From Linum tenue (taxonomy: Eukaryota; Streptophyta; Magnoliopsida; Malpighiales; Linaceae), in NCBI GenBank assembly GCA_946122785.1, contig CAMGYJ010000009.1, positions 3,874,937-3,938,936 of the forward strand: a stretch of DNA of 64,000 nucleotides, read 5' to 3'. The notes under the pieces were generated by a model that made no database searches, was not told the origin of the DNA, and saw nothing but the letters and a program-made list of their open reading frames with translations. How positions within the stretch are numbered: the stretch's first letter is position 1; each line of letters starts with the position of its first letter. This document shows positions 1-11,625 of the stretch, one piece after another. A program made the position numbers and the translations under genes.

Positions 1-566
1 CCATACAGTAGTTATCGCTACTTAGAATTTCAATACTAATACCCGCCTTCCACCATAAAGCAAAACCCCTAGAAGAGTTAACCGGTTCAACATACTCTCT
101 ATTGGGGAAGCATTTCAGACCTTGCCTTTGTTCTTCCATAAACTCCTCGTTCTTGCTTGTTTCCATAAGAAAAACGATCGAGGGGCCCAAGCGACGACAC
201 AATCGCTTTGCATAACTTCTTGTAAGGGATGGGCCAAATCCCCTACAATTCCAACTTACTATACTCATTCCAGATGAGGTGGCTTCTGGCGAACCATCGC
301 TGCCCTTGTATCCCTCCTTCTTCTGTTGAAACTTGATCGGACTGTTTTCCCCTTTGGTCACCACCTTGGTGATGCTTTGGCTTTTGTAACTTCTTTTTTC
401 TATTCTTTCCTCCAGGCCCTCCACTAAAAACTGCTCCTTCTGGGCTTAAAGCTAAGCCCACCCCTTCAAAAATATCTGACCTGGGCCTGTTCCCACTCCC
501 TAGGCTCGTCCCCTTCCTTTTCTTCTTCTGCCGGCCTGCTTCTTCTTCTAAGGCCTCATTCCCTTG
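1..566 (-). mobile_element. LINE fragment: ORF1 tail and start of the endonuclease ORF
   Basis: Read on the minus strand, an ATG at 268 opens a frame that runs to the window edge (89 codons). It begins MSIVSWNCRGFG and continues with VFLMETSKN and FALWWKAGISIE. This is the usual start of a plant LINE ORF2, the apurinic/apyrimidinic-type endonuclease (EEP fold), including the SWNCRG and METK-like motifs. A second minus frame, about 566 to 243, ends just inside ORF2 and is rich in Lys, Arg and Gln (for example QKKKRKGTS). It fits the basic tail of the LINE ORF1 nucleic-acid-binding protein. The two frames overlap by 26 bases in different phases. Reverse transcriptase would lie beyond the left edge and is not seen. 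Whether this copy is full length cannot be judged. Confidence 0.8.
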
Positions 567-639
567 TTAGTATGAAGTCTACAGTATCATTTATAGTGGA
601 AAAGTAAAACTGCATCCACCATTCAAAATTCTGTGCGTT

Positions 640-1560
640 TAGAGTGATTTGCGGGAGCTGACGTGGCTGGACATTTAGGCGGGATTTTATTCTTCCTTTC
701 GTGGAAATGCAATAGCCCTTCTCCCTTTTCCTTTCTCCCACTATCCGCCTTCTCAAATCCCTCTTCTTTGCCCACCGATCGATTCACTCAAAACCCAATT
801 ACCTTTTTCCCTTTCTGCATCGTGTACCAAGAAACCCAGAATACTTCATAACTAATCCAACCATCAAATCTCAAAACCAAAGATCCTCCTTTCGCCGCAA
901 CATCATCACCGTCCTTTCCCATCTCGCGACCAGAAGAGCTCCAGTCGGCAGAACTGCGATCGACGTTGAAAAGTTTGGATCGAACAAAAGCTTCTGCCTG
1001 CGATCGACGAAGACACAGAGGAAGCCCTCACTATTGAAAAACCAAAGGCAGAGGAACCCATAGCAGTTGCTTTGGATGTGAAGAAACCTGGCGAATGGGA
1101 TTTGAAGCGGAACAAGAACAAGCTCCCAATAGAATATAAATGATCATACCTTTCTTTTTTCACCCGAAGAAGGTGCACCACAATCGGTCCTGCTTCTGCT
1201 GATTGTCGATATGAGGAGAGCTCTCTTTTGCTGGGGAGGCTAAAGAAAAAGGGATATGAATTCCTCTTCATGCTTGACTCCATTAAGCCTCAAGAAGCTG
1301 CAGAGAAGCGCAAGAAGTGGGAGACTCTAGAAGCCAAGCTCATAGAAGAGGACAAGCAGGCAAGCAGCAGAAGACAGTCCTGCAATTGATTCAACAGTAC
1401 CTTCGATTCAAGCCTGATGTAGGCGGTCAAAAGCATCTTGAGATTGAAGGTGAGAGTCTTAAACCTAAGGTTGTCATTGATCTCTTTAATGAACAGAGGA
1501 AATTTGTTGAAAAGCAGTTGAGCATCATAAAAGAGTTGAGATTTCTATCGAGATGATTTT
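640..1560 (+). pseudogene. Degraded gene remnant, family not recognised
   Basis: From about 640 to 900 the sequence looks like a promoter and leader: a GC box-like GGCGGGA near 679, then pyrimidine-rich DNA. From about 1035 onwards there are coding-like stretches that read well only if the frame is switched at several points. Examples are KKPGEWDLKRNKNKLP (about 1081-1130), KKKGYEFLFMLDSIK (about 1245-1290) and KHLEIEGESLKPKVV (about 1430-1475). The encoded pieces are charged and helix-like, with many Lys and Glu. Stop codons and frameshifts between them argue against a working gene. I do not recognise the family. It could be the decayed 5' part of the gene that precedes the lipase relic, or an unrelated insertion. 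Confidence 0.35.
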
Positions 1561-1571
1561 GTCCATGTAAT

Positions 1572-2164
1572 TGCTGCCTCCACACAACTGGGCACGACAG
1601 CAAGATGTGGGGGATTTCCACCGTCAAAGAATTCGAGCAGGTACCACGTTTGTGCCGCTATATCTTAGAAGTCTATGAGGATGATCTGAGAAACCCTCAA
1701 TGATAGTCGGGATAAACCCGGATTGGGTCAAGCTGAATAGAACTTACACTCACATGCAAAGCAGGGTGCCTCCTTACTTACTCTACCTTGATCATGACCA
1801 TTCTAATATTGTGCTAGCGGGTTGCAGGTTGAATCTGGTGAAGGAGTGTGCTTACAAGTTGTTGTTGGATGATAATTGGGGAAAGAGGAAGACTGATGGT
1901 GTGTATGTTCACAACGAGTTGTTGAAAGCTACTGGTTTGGTTCTTGATCCAGAGTGTGAAGTTTTGAAGGAGTAGGAGGAGAAGTATCCGAGTTAGAGTC
2001 TCACTTTCACAGGGCATTTTGCTTGGGTCAGTGTCGATGCGATGCTGGTGTTGGAGAATGTTCAGATGAAGAGGGTCAGGTGCTTTGCTATTACATCCGC
2101 TAGATGTATGTCATTGAACTTGGCTGTTAGATACGCTGATGTAATTAACTCTATCGTGCTTCAG
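1572..2164 (+). pseudogene. Class-3 lipase (mono-/diacylglycerol lipase-like) pseudogene
   Basis: Conceptual pieces match the plant lipase family with an N-terminal mono-/diacylglycerol lipase region followed by a class-3 alpha/beta-hydrolase domain. HTTGHDSKMWGISTV and RLCRYILEVYEDDLRNP (1572-1701) are followed by a frameshift. After it come GINPDWVKLNRTY, PYLLYLDHDHSNIVLAG and then RCMSLNLAVRYADVINS (about 2101-2160). The match ends at VLQ, where the intact genes have an exon boundary, so the copy does not look like a simple processed retrocopy. In-frame stops occur near 1972 and 1995. The nucleophile elbow, GHSLG in working enzymes, reads GHFAW here because a base has been inserted, so the catalytic serine is gone. 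It is clearly dead. Confidence 0.8.
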
Positions 2165-3010
2165 GCAAGTGATGATCAACTTACAGTATAGATGTTATCA
2201 AATTAAGTTGCTGAACGATACATGTGTAAGAATCTGAATTGCATTCCGATTTGCTTGACTAATCCCATTTCCAGATGTTTGAGTGACCCCGGATTATAAT
2301 TGCACCGAGCTGCGACGCTGGTGTAAGACATATTTTCTGGTATAGTTTGTTTACCTTTCCAATCAAGGCAATTGCTTTTTGGAAGAAAGGAAAAAGTGGA
2401 ATGTATAATGTTTTGGCGTGAGTCTGTTGTTTACAAGCTTGGACTGAAATGAGGTTGCTATTGTGTTTTGATGTTGCAGTTTACTATGCCTGCTATGTCT
2501 AAGGTGTATAAGGGATACATGTATCTCAGAAGGCCAAATGATGAAAGATCTAAGCAGGCTTTATGCACCTGATTCTGGTTTTGTTTTCTGGTGATTGGAG
2601 TTTTCGTCAGGATTTGGTGTTTCGAGGGAAGAACGGCAGCCCAATCCAACCCGCATTCTTGGGGCGATGGCAACAATTATTAGATGAAGAAGAAGCTTTT
2701 GGTGGGTCTGGCTCCATGCCTCCTCACAGCTCAAGCCCACTACGTTTGAGCAGAAGGACATGTCTCTTTTCCCCTCTAGGAGGAAATACAAGAGCAGTAT
2801 GAATAATATGAGGTTCTCTATTTCCAACCCTGTAAGTTGCCTTATTCTAATTTCTGATTTGGTGCTTCTCATAATCCCTAATTGAAAACCTTTTGAATCC
2901 TCATTATGGGGTTTTAATTTGTGGGGAAATAAACCAGGTGGCTAGGTTATTTGGGCAATCAATTAGTCAGGTACAGGCTCATACTTCCCGGGTTGAGGAT
3001 CAATTAGAGT
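2165..3010 (+). pseudogene. Further degraded coding relic with an intron-like gap
   Basis: Readable pieces include KVYKGYMYLRRPNDERSK (about 2499-2550), SFRQDLVFRGKNGSPIQP (about 2599-2655) and FLGRWQQLLDEEEAFGGSG (about 2659-2715). After a GT donor near 2831 and an AG acceptor near 2938 come ARLFGQSISQVQAHTSRVED and then a stop near 3021. A stop and a frame change separate the first piece from the rest. The pieces look like real former protein sequence, but I do not recognise the family. They may belong to the same ancestral locus as the preceding remnants. Confidence 0.3.
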
Positions 3011-3021
3011 TGACTAGCTCC

Positions 3022-4700
3022 TAACTGATTGCGAAAAGTGAATTCGGGTTTGTTGTTAGGTCTGGTGGAATTTTTTATTTACAACATAGAGTCATATATC
3101 CATCTATGTTTTTATTTATTTGTTCTGCAATGTAAGACTTAATATGATGGTGTCCTTCATTGCTTTGTTTAGTTTCTTTTGATGTTCCATTTAAGTCACT
3201 TGAAGTTCTACTATTTCCAATTACTTTGACACTCATATATAGGCTTTGGATGTTAAATTTGTGAAAAAACTCTAATTTTGGGATTCTATTTTTCTGAAGT
3301 AGAAACACGATAAAATCAATAAGCCTTCTTAAGACACTTCTGGTGCCCCAAAGATGCCCTTTGGTGATGAAGAGCAGATATTGGAGAACCAATAACCGGT
3401 ACTTTTCTCGGCATTTCCCGTGGTTGATACAAGAGGGTTGGACCGAATTCATAAAATTAGGCAATCTTTTTTCCTATTTAAACTTTTAGGGTACTGATTT
3501 CTTTTGTTAGTGACTTAGTGTTGTTTAATTAGATTGCCTCATCAGCTACTCTTTGAAGTGCCGCCACACCGCAAGTTATATTTTGGGAGAACCCATATAT
3601 TTAAGAGTTGTCACGAGTAGGTTGATATAGTGGGAATGTTTTTGGACATTTATTTTTCATCTCTCTCGACTTGATAGTATTGCATGCTTAATTTTGATTA
3701 CTCGCGTTCCCAAAAAATTTCGACTAATTGAGTAGGTCAATGACTATTTCAAGACTGTTGTATGATTGTTTTACCTCTTCCAACTAGCAATGGTTTCGAT
3801 ATTGGATTGGATGTTGCTGGGGATGGTTTTTGTGGTGGTTGTACAAAGCAACATAGTAATGCAAAATATTACAAAGATATATCTTTTAAGCAATTTATGA
3901 AAACAATAAGAAATGCAAAAAATTTCTGAAACTTGGAAATAAAACTACAGACAACATTAATGTAAGGATGACCTAATAAAAAAAATATGAACTAAGTTAC
4001 AATCAACAAAGTAACACAAAAAGTATTTTAAAATTGTCAATAAATTATTGACAAAATTCCAAAATCATTTGAGAATATGAAGGAATTGACTAACATAAAA
4101 AAATGCAAAAAATAAAATTTACCGACCAACGGGTCGGGTAAAGGCAATTCATGCATAGGAATAATGTGGTTTTCTTTGTGAAAAAAAAAATTCTTCATGA
4201 TAAGTTCGAACACACAAATATCCTTTCATATTAACAGTAGGCTAATTCCTTAGAATTTCTAATGTGGTTTTCAATACACATGGTCTTAATTTCGTTAGGG
4301 TATACCAGAAAATCAAGTTAATAGTGGCAAATATTATGAATAAATAATTTTTTATCGTGTATGACAACATTAAAAGGACAACATTTTATTCTAAAATATG
4401 AAAAAAATATAAATAGCAGTTCAATACAAGACACATAACATAATGTAACAAGAATCAATCAACAAAAATACCTATAAAACAATCTAATAATATCATAAAC
4501 AATGTGTACCACAAATATTATTTTTAAAGCGTGCATAAATTATATATAAGTAAAGGTCCCAAATCATTTAAAATATAAATATATTGATAAAATAAATCGT
4601 ATGAAATAAAATGAAACTGAACCGACCAACGATCGGGTATAAGCTAGTTTCATTGTTAAATGCAAGTGAGGTTTAAAGTTAGTCGTGGCTATATGATCGG
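3022..4700. other. AT-rich intergenic DNA
   Basis: No coding signal was found. The stretch is strongly AT-rich with many A and T runs. A short motif of the form accgaccaac..cgggta occurs near 4120 and again near 4620, which hints at old repeat DNA, but no element ends could be fixed. Confidence 0.5.
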
Positions 4701-5600
4701 ATTCTATCCAGTTAAAATAATCCAAATTGATTTGGTTTTGGTCTGGTCTTTTCGAGAATATAAGGACTAAATATTGGATTGCATTGGATTGCATTGAGTC
4801 CGGTAGGGATGGCAACAAAACCCGAACTCACGGGTACCCACCCGACCCAATCCGGTCAACGCGGGTAAAATCCGTGTTGACAGGTTTTGGGCCGGGTTTG
4901 GGTTTAAACTCGTTCACTATTTACCGGGTTGGATTGGGTTTGGGTTTAGGTAAACCCGGCCCATGGGTACCCGCCCACGCTCATATAATTAATTTTCTCG
5001 ATATATTTAATATTCTAAACAACTAATCTTATTTATGTTTTTGGAGACATGTCTAATTTTTTCTTTCTAATTGTGTAGAATGAAGTTGATTTTATCGAGT
5101 GGAGAGTGAAGAAACTTAATTGAAAGAAAGAAGCTTTCAATTAATCATGTTATTTATGGATAATTTGTGATTGGCTTCAACTTTCTTGAGTTTTCTAGAT
5201 TGATGTTGAACAATTTGTATAGTTAATTTGTGATTTGCTTGAATTTTCTAGAATTGTGTTCTATATATGGATAATTTGTATTGAGAGATTGATATTTGAC
5301 TTTAATTTTGATAGGAACTTGTTATTGTAAATTTTCTATGACAAAAACCCGTGGGTACCCAGCGGGTTGGGTTGGGTTTGCGTTTTTCAAACCCAGTGGG
5401 TTTTACCCCTGTTTTTTTCACGGATAAACCCATGGGTTTGGGTTTGGCAAAACCCGACCCATTGCCATCCCTAGAGTCCGGTCTTGATTCGGTCTGGTCC
5501 CAATTCAGTTTTGATTTTAGATTAACTTTGTGGGGATTTGAGTGGCCTGAGGCCCCAATGGGTGAGGAGTTAGTTAAGTTTTGGGTGTTGGACTCTCTTA
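4701..5600 (-). mobile_element. Old hAT-like relic (same family as the element at 62082), split by a younger insertion
   Basis: The sequence on both sides of the element at 4804-5473 joins into one repeat. The left half (about 4725-4803) and right half (5482-about 5530) correspond, in order, to the reverse complement of the element at 62082-62394. Shared pieces include gaatataaggac, attggattg, ccggtcttgat and ggtcccaatt. One 8-bp copy of GAGTCCGG was duplicated by the younger insertion. The outer ends of this relic are too worn to define. No protein is encoded. Confidence 0.6.
4804..5473. mobile_element. Non-autonomous hAT-type element (670 bp)
   Basis: The element starts TAGGGATGGCAA and ends TTGCCATCCCTA, a perfect 12-bp inverted repeat. 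It is flanked by identical 8-bp duplications GAGTCCGG at 4796-4803 and 5474-5481, as expected for hAT insertion. The subterminal regions are rich in gggt/accc motifs (repeats of the type CGGGTT and AACCCG), typical transposase-binding-like DNA. The middle is AT-rich with no coding capacity, so it must have relied on a transposase made elsewhere. Confidence 0.9.
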
Positions 5601-6243
5601 TCTAGTTTTTATCCGGTTTTCGAAAAAACGTGAATATTATTATGTGCTTGCATTTTCATAATTTTCAATCTGTCCCTTTCCATTTTATACCCCACTTCGG
5701 AAATAAGTGAATAACACGCCGGAGGAGATTCGAGAAGTCATTTAATTTAGCACAAGTGATTAGGTTCCATTATTATAATTAGAAGTTGAGCAGAACATCA
5801 CCCTGATTTTTTTTTTTTAGCAGAACATCACCCTGATTAGTAAAGACATCATTTGAATAGAAGTTTCGAGTTCATTGCAATTTACAAAATGAACTTCATC
5901 CTTCTCAAACAATTACGTTTTTGAACCAATCTCAATCTCAGCAAACCTAGGAAGCATTGGAAGACCATATAAAAGTTGGACTAACATTACCGTCCTTCAT
6001 CATTCTACACTTCCTCCAATCACAATTCACATCCAGCCATTCCATGAATCACAAAATTTCCTTCCTATGCAGACCGTCAAAATATTCAGAAGGCGAAAGA
6101 ACTACCTCCCTCCAAGTTCCAACTTCAGTCACCTCCCGCTATTCATAGCTTTTTATCAGTAAGAATCCAGAGTAAGCAGCACTTCTTTTTAACACATTTC
6201 ATCAGACACTTACAAGCAGAACAATACCTAAATCATCAACCAC
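5601..6243. other. Intergenic DNA downstream of eIF2B alpha
   Basis: It contains a short direct repeat (agcagaacatcaccctgatt at about 5788 and 5819) and otherwise no coding signal. The last 200 bases should include the 3' untranslated region of the minus-strand eIF2B alpha gene; no clear poly(A) signal was chosen. Confidence 0.4.
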
Positions 6244-8635
6244 TTATAAGTACAGCTGAATCAGTTCATCACTGACTACAGATGGGGTCAGCACACCAAG
6301 GTCAGTGAACAACAGAGTAAGATACTGAGGTGGCGTATAATCCCGAGCAGATGTTTCAACCTCTACCTTCAATGGGATCGGAACTCCAAACTCTATGGGG
6401 CGTAATGCAGGACCCAAGTCCTTCTGGTCTAGGGGATACAGACGAGCAAACTGCAAAAGCCAACATAATATAAAGAGCATAACTATCACGAACGAAAGAC
6501 AAATTGTTTGAATAATCGCCCATAAGAAAGTTAAAGCACGCAGGGGAGTAACAAGAAATTACCTTGTAGCTTTCAGCTGCCACGTAAACAGGTTTGTTCA
6601 TGCTGTGTGCCACGAGGGCAATCTGATACGTCCCCATCATGTTGATTATACCTCCACTTTCCACCACACCATCTGCTCCCACAAACACCATGTCCACCTC
6701 GTCCATGGAGTACGCTACAGCAGAGTCTATAAGGAGCTTCACTGGGACATCAAGCTTGGCTAGCTCATTAGACAACCTTAATCCTGTTCTGTCCGGCCTT
6801 CCCTCTGCATTTTGACGCATAGAAATGTCAGTGGACGACAAGAAGAAGAAAGCAGAAGAGTACATGGTAATAGTCAGACAGTCAAAAGTTGAATTGCCAA
6901 ATGACAGAATGATAACATCCATTACAACTGACAAGACAAGGGAAAGAGCTATTTAATATCTCTAATGCAAAGTTCAGCACATGAAATTACATAACAGGTA
7001 GTGGAAATGATCAAAGAGACTATGAGAGTGACTGGCACAACTGCTGCAAGGTAAGAGCTGCTTAAATTTCACACACAGGGCAACAATCTCCAAGAACGTG
7101 CAGCAGGAATTTCAAGCATACCTGTGCAGAAAACTCGAAAAAGTTTTTTATTTTGAGCTGCCATCTTCAGAACTTCCAACACAACTCTGGAGAAGCCATG
7201 TACCAAGATTGTACAACCATCAAAGATGAAATCTTGGCTAAGCATCGCAATGATTTTACGTGCCTGCACACAAATCAACCAGTGTCTTTAATGTGAATAC
7301 CAATTAGAGATATGTAAAAAGAAATTACTGGATTACTACTCAGAGCTGGATTGGCTACCTTGTAGGATATCTCTCCAAACTTCTCAGCACGTTCAATCAA
7401 GCGGGTTTTAGCCGAATTGAAGTCCTCATATTCCAAGGCTGAAGTTCTGGTTACATATCGCATGAACAGATCACATCCTGCAGTTAAAGAGATTGATGTC
7501 GTGTCCCATGACTAGACACCCAATTTTTACTCAGTGATCATGCTAAAAGAAGCAATCACTCATGTGTACTAAGGTTATTTCTGCATTAAACATGGCTAGT
7601 GACAGCTTGATGTTGATATGATCCATTTCCAATCATATAGCAAAGAAGCATGTAATCACAGACGTGAGGAACTAAAACTTCAGGCATTTTGCAGTGGAAG
7701 TAAGGACACTCACTGCAACAGACAACTTGAAACATATAGCCACACAAGATCTCCAGGATGAAGACACATTTGATTCACCTACTTCACCTCCATCAACGAC
7801 CAAAATAAGAACCAGACAGTTCATCTAACAGAGTATATAATCCCTCCAGGAGCAAAAACAAACACATAGTCATTCACAACATCCACGTTGAGATGACTGC
7901 AGCATTGAATGGAATCCAAGGGTTCAAGAATCAGCCATCCCCACTTACCACCTTCTCCATTAAAATTTGACGTTTGTATATAATGAAGTGTATGCTAAGC
8001 AAAACCAGGATGTCAATTAAGAGTTGCTGAGCATAAAGTCTTTTCTTCCTAAACTTTTAGCTCGTTTCTTGACTATTTTCTAAGTCCTGGCTTCAAGAGA
8101 TGCAGAATTGCAGGGCGCCGAGCGGATTCGGACAAAATTACTCGAAAGAGTCGTGCAAGAAAAATTGGAAGGAACTAACCTTGAGGGAGTCAGAGGCTTT
8201 CTTGAGCTCAATCTCGAGCTCCATCATGGTCGTAGCCTGGCTATTCCGAATGACGGCGGCGAGAGCCCTGATAGCAGCGACGGCCTCGGCCAAGTCGGGC
8301 TGCTTGCGCCAGTTGTTGAACTCGTCGATGACGCTGAAGGGCTCGCCAGGAGGAGCTCCCTGGTCGCTATTAGCGGCATCGTCGTCGACGTCGGGGATGT
8401 GGCCGACGGCGGCCTGAGCCTGGGCGAGCCAGTCGCTGGAGACGACGCCGTGGTGGGCGGCGCGGGTCTGGTAGTAGGCGGAGATTTTGTCGGTGAGGGG
8501 GTTGGGGTTAGGGTTAGGATCCGCCATGGCAGTGGACGGAGGTGGCGGAATGGAGAGGGCGCCGCCTCGAGCGGTGTCGTATGGCTGTGCCTGCTGCCGA
8601 TTGTCGAGGATGAAAGACGGCGATCTCCACCACAT
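6244..8635 (-). CDS. Translation initiation factor eIF2B subunit alpha
   Basis: This is the regulatory alpha subunit of eIF2B, the guanine-nucleotide exchange factor that recharges eIF2 with GTP in the cytosol. Five exons on the minus strand join in phase to 399 codons plus a stop: 8635-8180, 7511-7359, 7263-7122, 6804-6563 and 6450-6244, all GT-AG. The N-terminal half is helical (YYQTRAAHHGVVSSDWLAQA). The C-terminal Rossmann-like half carries the family's conserved stretches DGCTILVHGFSRVV, LLIDSAVAYSMDEVDMVFVG, ADGVVESGGIINMMGT and LLFTDLGVLTPSVVSDELIQ. Start choice: the ATG at 8635 gives MWWRSPSFILD, which resembles starts I recall in plant homologues; an in-frame ATG at 8527 (MADPNPNPNPL) would give 363 aa. 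The exon 2 boundary was set so that SWDTTSISLTAG is included, as in relatives. Confidence 0.93.
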
Positions 8636-11068
8636 GGCGCGCGTAGTTTGCTCCTTCATTTTATTTTTTTTATTGTACGGCGACAGCACTTGATCTTGAT
8701 GGCGATGGGATTAGTGGCCGTAAGAATTGAGAGGGTGGTGTGGTAGAAGCTAATACAAGTGTAATTATACGGCTTTATGTTTGCATTTCCCTTTCCATTT
8801 TGGGGTTTTTATACGGGTTATTAGGGATATTTTAGATATTTGCGTCGCGCAAATTAAAGTTCGTTCGTGGTTAATTTTTTTTTTAAAATTTTTTTTTTAA
8901 CAAAACGACATGTTTGATCATTTTTATAAAGTACAGAGGTATGTTTGATAAAACAACATATATTGTTTGTATATTATTATCGGGGCACTCATTGAGACCA
9001 AAATGTCTTCTTTAGCAACAAGTCTACAACAAATCACCTAGTTTACTAACTTATCTACCAAATCAAAAGAGGTGAGACCATAAAATTTTATCTCATATTT
9101 CATTGCAAAAGTTTATCCATCTCGTGCACTAAGCATATATCGCGACTATAAAGTGGAACATCAATGATGAAAGAAAACATAAGAATATACTCCCGATGAA
9201 TTTAACTATAAACAATCATCACCAATAATACTCTCTTAACCGAATGAGCGAATAACTTGATGATACTTGTGATATTGTTAACGAGAAGCCAATGTGAGAC
9301 AAAAATGGATTCATTGATTTTCAAACCATAAACTTTAGATTGTCTAAAGCAAAAATTTATGGTTGAACCATGTAAATCATCTCACAAATGTTTTCGTTGA
9401 GAAACATAGTCCCTTCATCCATCTCATCTAGCTCTTAGTCAAAATTAAAAATTCAATCCCTTCCTGCGGGGTTGAAGATGTTAAAGACGAGACAAGTTTT
9501 GTAACCCTAAATATCTCCTTTTGAATCCCCATAGGTCATAATATCTATTTATAACCAATGGGTTTCAAACCTTAAGTTCGACAAGATACCAAACATCATT
9601 GTCTTTTATTGACTTCATTCCATGATATTGATCCACTTTTGAGAGTATAAGCTTATCCTTAAGAGTTCAACAAATCACAACATGTTTAGCGCTCCACTTG
9701 TTCATTTATAGAGAATTTTGAAGTTAAGTGAACGAGCACAATCTTATAATGTATCTTCACCCCTCTTTTTTATGAATATTTCAATTCAATCTTAAATTTT
9801 GTTAAGGTGTGGAGGAAGACAAGTCAAATTAAGTGTGTGAGTTAGTGTGTAGACAACTCTAACTTTAATCACTTGAGTTTTGATGCAAGATGAAACATTT
9901 GAATGATGTACTCCTTATGATCCCTTTGTATTTTACATTGTATCGAATCAAATTAACCTAGTAGGCAACTTGCCCCCAAATCTTTTCTGTATGGCAAAGT
10001 ATTGTATTATTAGTGCATGGAACGTTATTAGTAAAAGAGCCCCTAAATTATTCATCGAATAGAGTGCTTAATGATCATCAAACACACTCATTTGAAGCAA
10101 TCCATACTTTTTCATTATTCAATCTCATTGAGATTTTTCGGAATAGAATAGGGGTTGTTCCACTTAAAAGTGCAAGATCGAAACATATCGAGAATAATTT
10201 TTATAATTTTCTCCCAAAATCTTTAGATTTATCCCATTCAGCAAAGCTATAACAATAAATTCGGCAGAAGAATTTGAAACAAGGCATGAAAACTATATGA
10301 AGATAAAAGAAAACATACATCATACCCTGCAATTAAACAAGACAAGGAAATTATCCAGTTTTGGGGAACCGATCATAAGATACCAAATGCAACATTAACT
10401 CTTAATCTTTGGACAGAGAAATTATCTGCGAGCATCACTCTTAATACAATCATCAAATGCTAATAAATAAGTTTCCGTCAAAAAAACGTCTATTTTTGGA
10501 CTGACCATTATTCACATGAACAATAACTTTATAACTATTATACATTTACCATTATAAGATGCTTGATTATTGATCAGATAGTGTCTTTCTTTGGGCCGAG
10601 CACTATGCACATAAATAATCCTCGACCTACCTTCGTCTATTCTTAGTTAAACAAATTCCTACAATAGATATTACTTTGACAACATATTTTTTTTATAAAG
10701 ACGATTTACTTCGACAACATATTGATAAAATTAATTTAATTAAAATATTAGACAGTTCTCTCGTAATAATAAAAAATTAAGAATAAGTGGTTAATTATTG
10801 TTAAGAGAGAATTAATAATAATGATTTAAAATGTATCCCCACCCGAACCACAAAACCAGTTGACCCACTTGTTAGTTAGTCCATAACTCCATAGATAATA
10901 GATTGTTGCTGATGACCCTATCAACAGTCTGGGCCCATAATACACATTCATAAACTACTGGTCACAAAATACTATTGGGCCTGCAAGTTCAAGATAAACT
11001 CCAGCAGCCCATAAGCCCCCGACGTCCAAACCTCGAATGACCCAAGCAAATGTCTGAGCTATGCAACG
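8636..11068. other. Upstream region of eIF2B alpha and AT-rich intergenic DNA
   Basis: The first ~150 bases should hold the eIF2B alpha promoter and leader (minus strand). The remainder to 11068 is AT-rich with many short, broken frames and no recognisable protein. Phrases suggest an old long-terminal-repeat or other repeat, but no terminal repeats could be matched by eye. Confidence 0.4.
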
Positions 11069-11440
11069 CACTCAATGGATATGATATGGTAGAAAAAACA
11101 CTAGAAATATTCGTTATTGTCATTAAAAGATCAAGAAACAAACTATAATATGATAAATGTAGTTAAATTATTAGACAAATTGAGGTTCTTTCTTGTTTGA
11201 AAATTTATTGAAATTCTAAATAATTTGATTACATTATATTTAATTTAAGCAAGAACGGTCGAGAATGGGGCGGGTCAGGACAGGACGAGTCAATGTGAAT
11301 ACCTGTGCCGGTCCCGCCTACAAAATAGATCGGATACACCTCAAAACAAGTAAAAAACGAATCAGATATAACAAATTAGATAAAACGAATCAGGTCGAAA
11401 TTATCATCCGTCAAACTCTCCGAAACTAGTTCCATTGAAT
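11069..11440. mobile_element. Worn, 5'-truncated hAT element of the 17182/47726 family
   Basis: The stretch lines up with the right-hand three quarters of the element at 17182-17615. It contains ctcaatgg, then agaaatattcgttatt, aaattgaggt, aagaacgg.cgagaatggg and finally aggtcgaaatt.tcatcc. The left end is missing and the right end has decayed (the intact ends read GCCATCCCTA). No target duplication is left. Confidence 0.65.
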
Positions 11441-11625
11441 ACTTGAATCCGACACCAACAAAGAAAGCGCGTTTGTTATTTTTTTGACTCCTTCCTACCT
11501 TTCCTTCGTGCATGTACGTATCCAGCTTTTAAGTAGTTGAGTTGAGGGGACCAAACCAAGCAAGTACAAATGTACAATACAAGCAGCAACCCACACAACA
11601 AGAAAAAGGTACCCAATATTAATTA

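Noticed and set aside
8108..8746. Long plus-strand open frame (212 codons) over the first eIF2B alpha exon
   Set aside because: It is the antisense shadow of a GC-rich coding exon; the minus-strand frame carries the conserved protein.
10013..10252. Open frame of 79 codons in intergenic DNA
   Set aside because: No recognisable motif, AT-driven composition, and no splice or promoter context.
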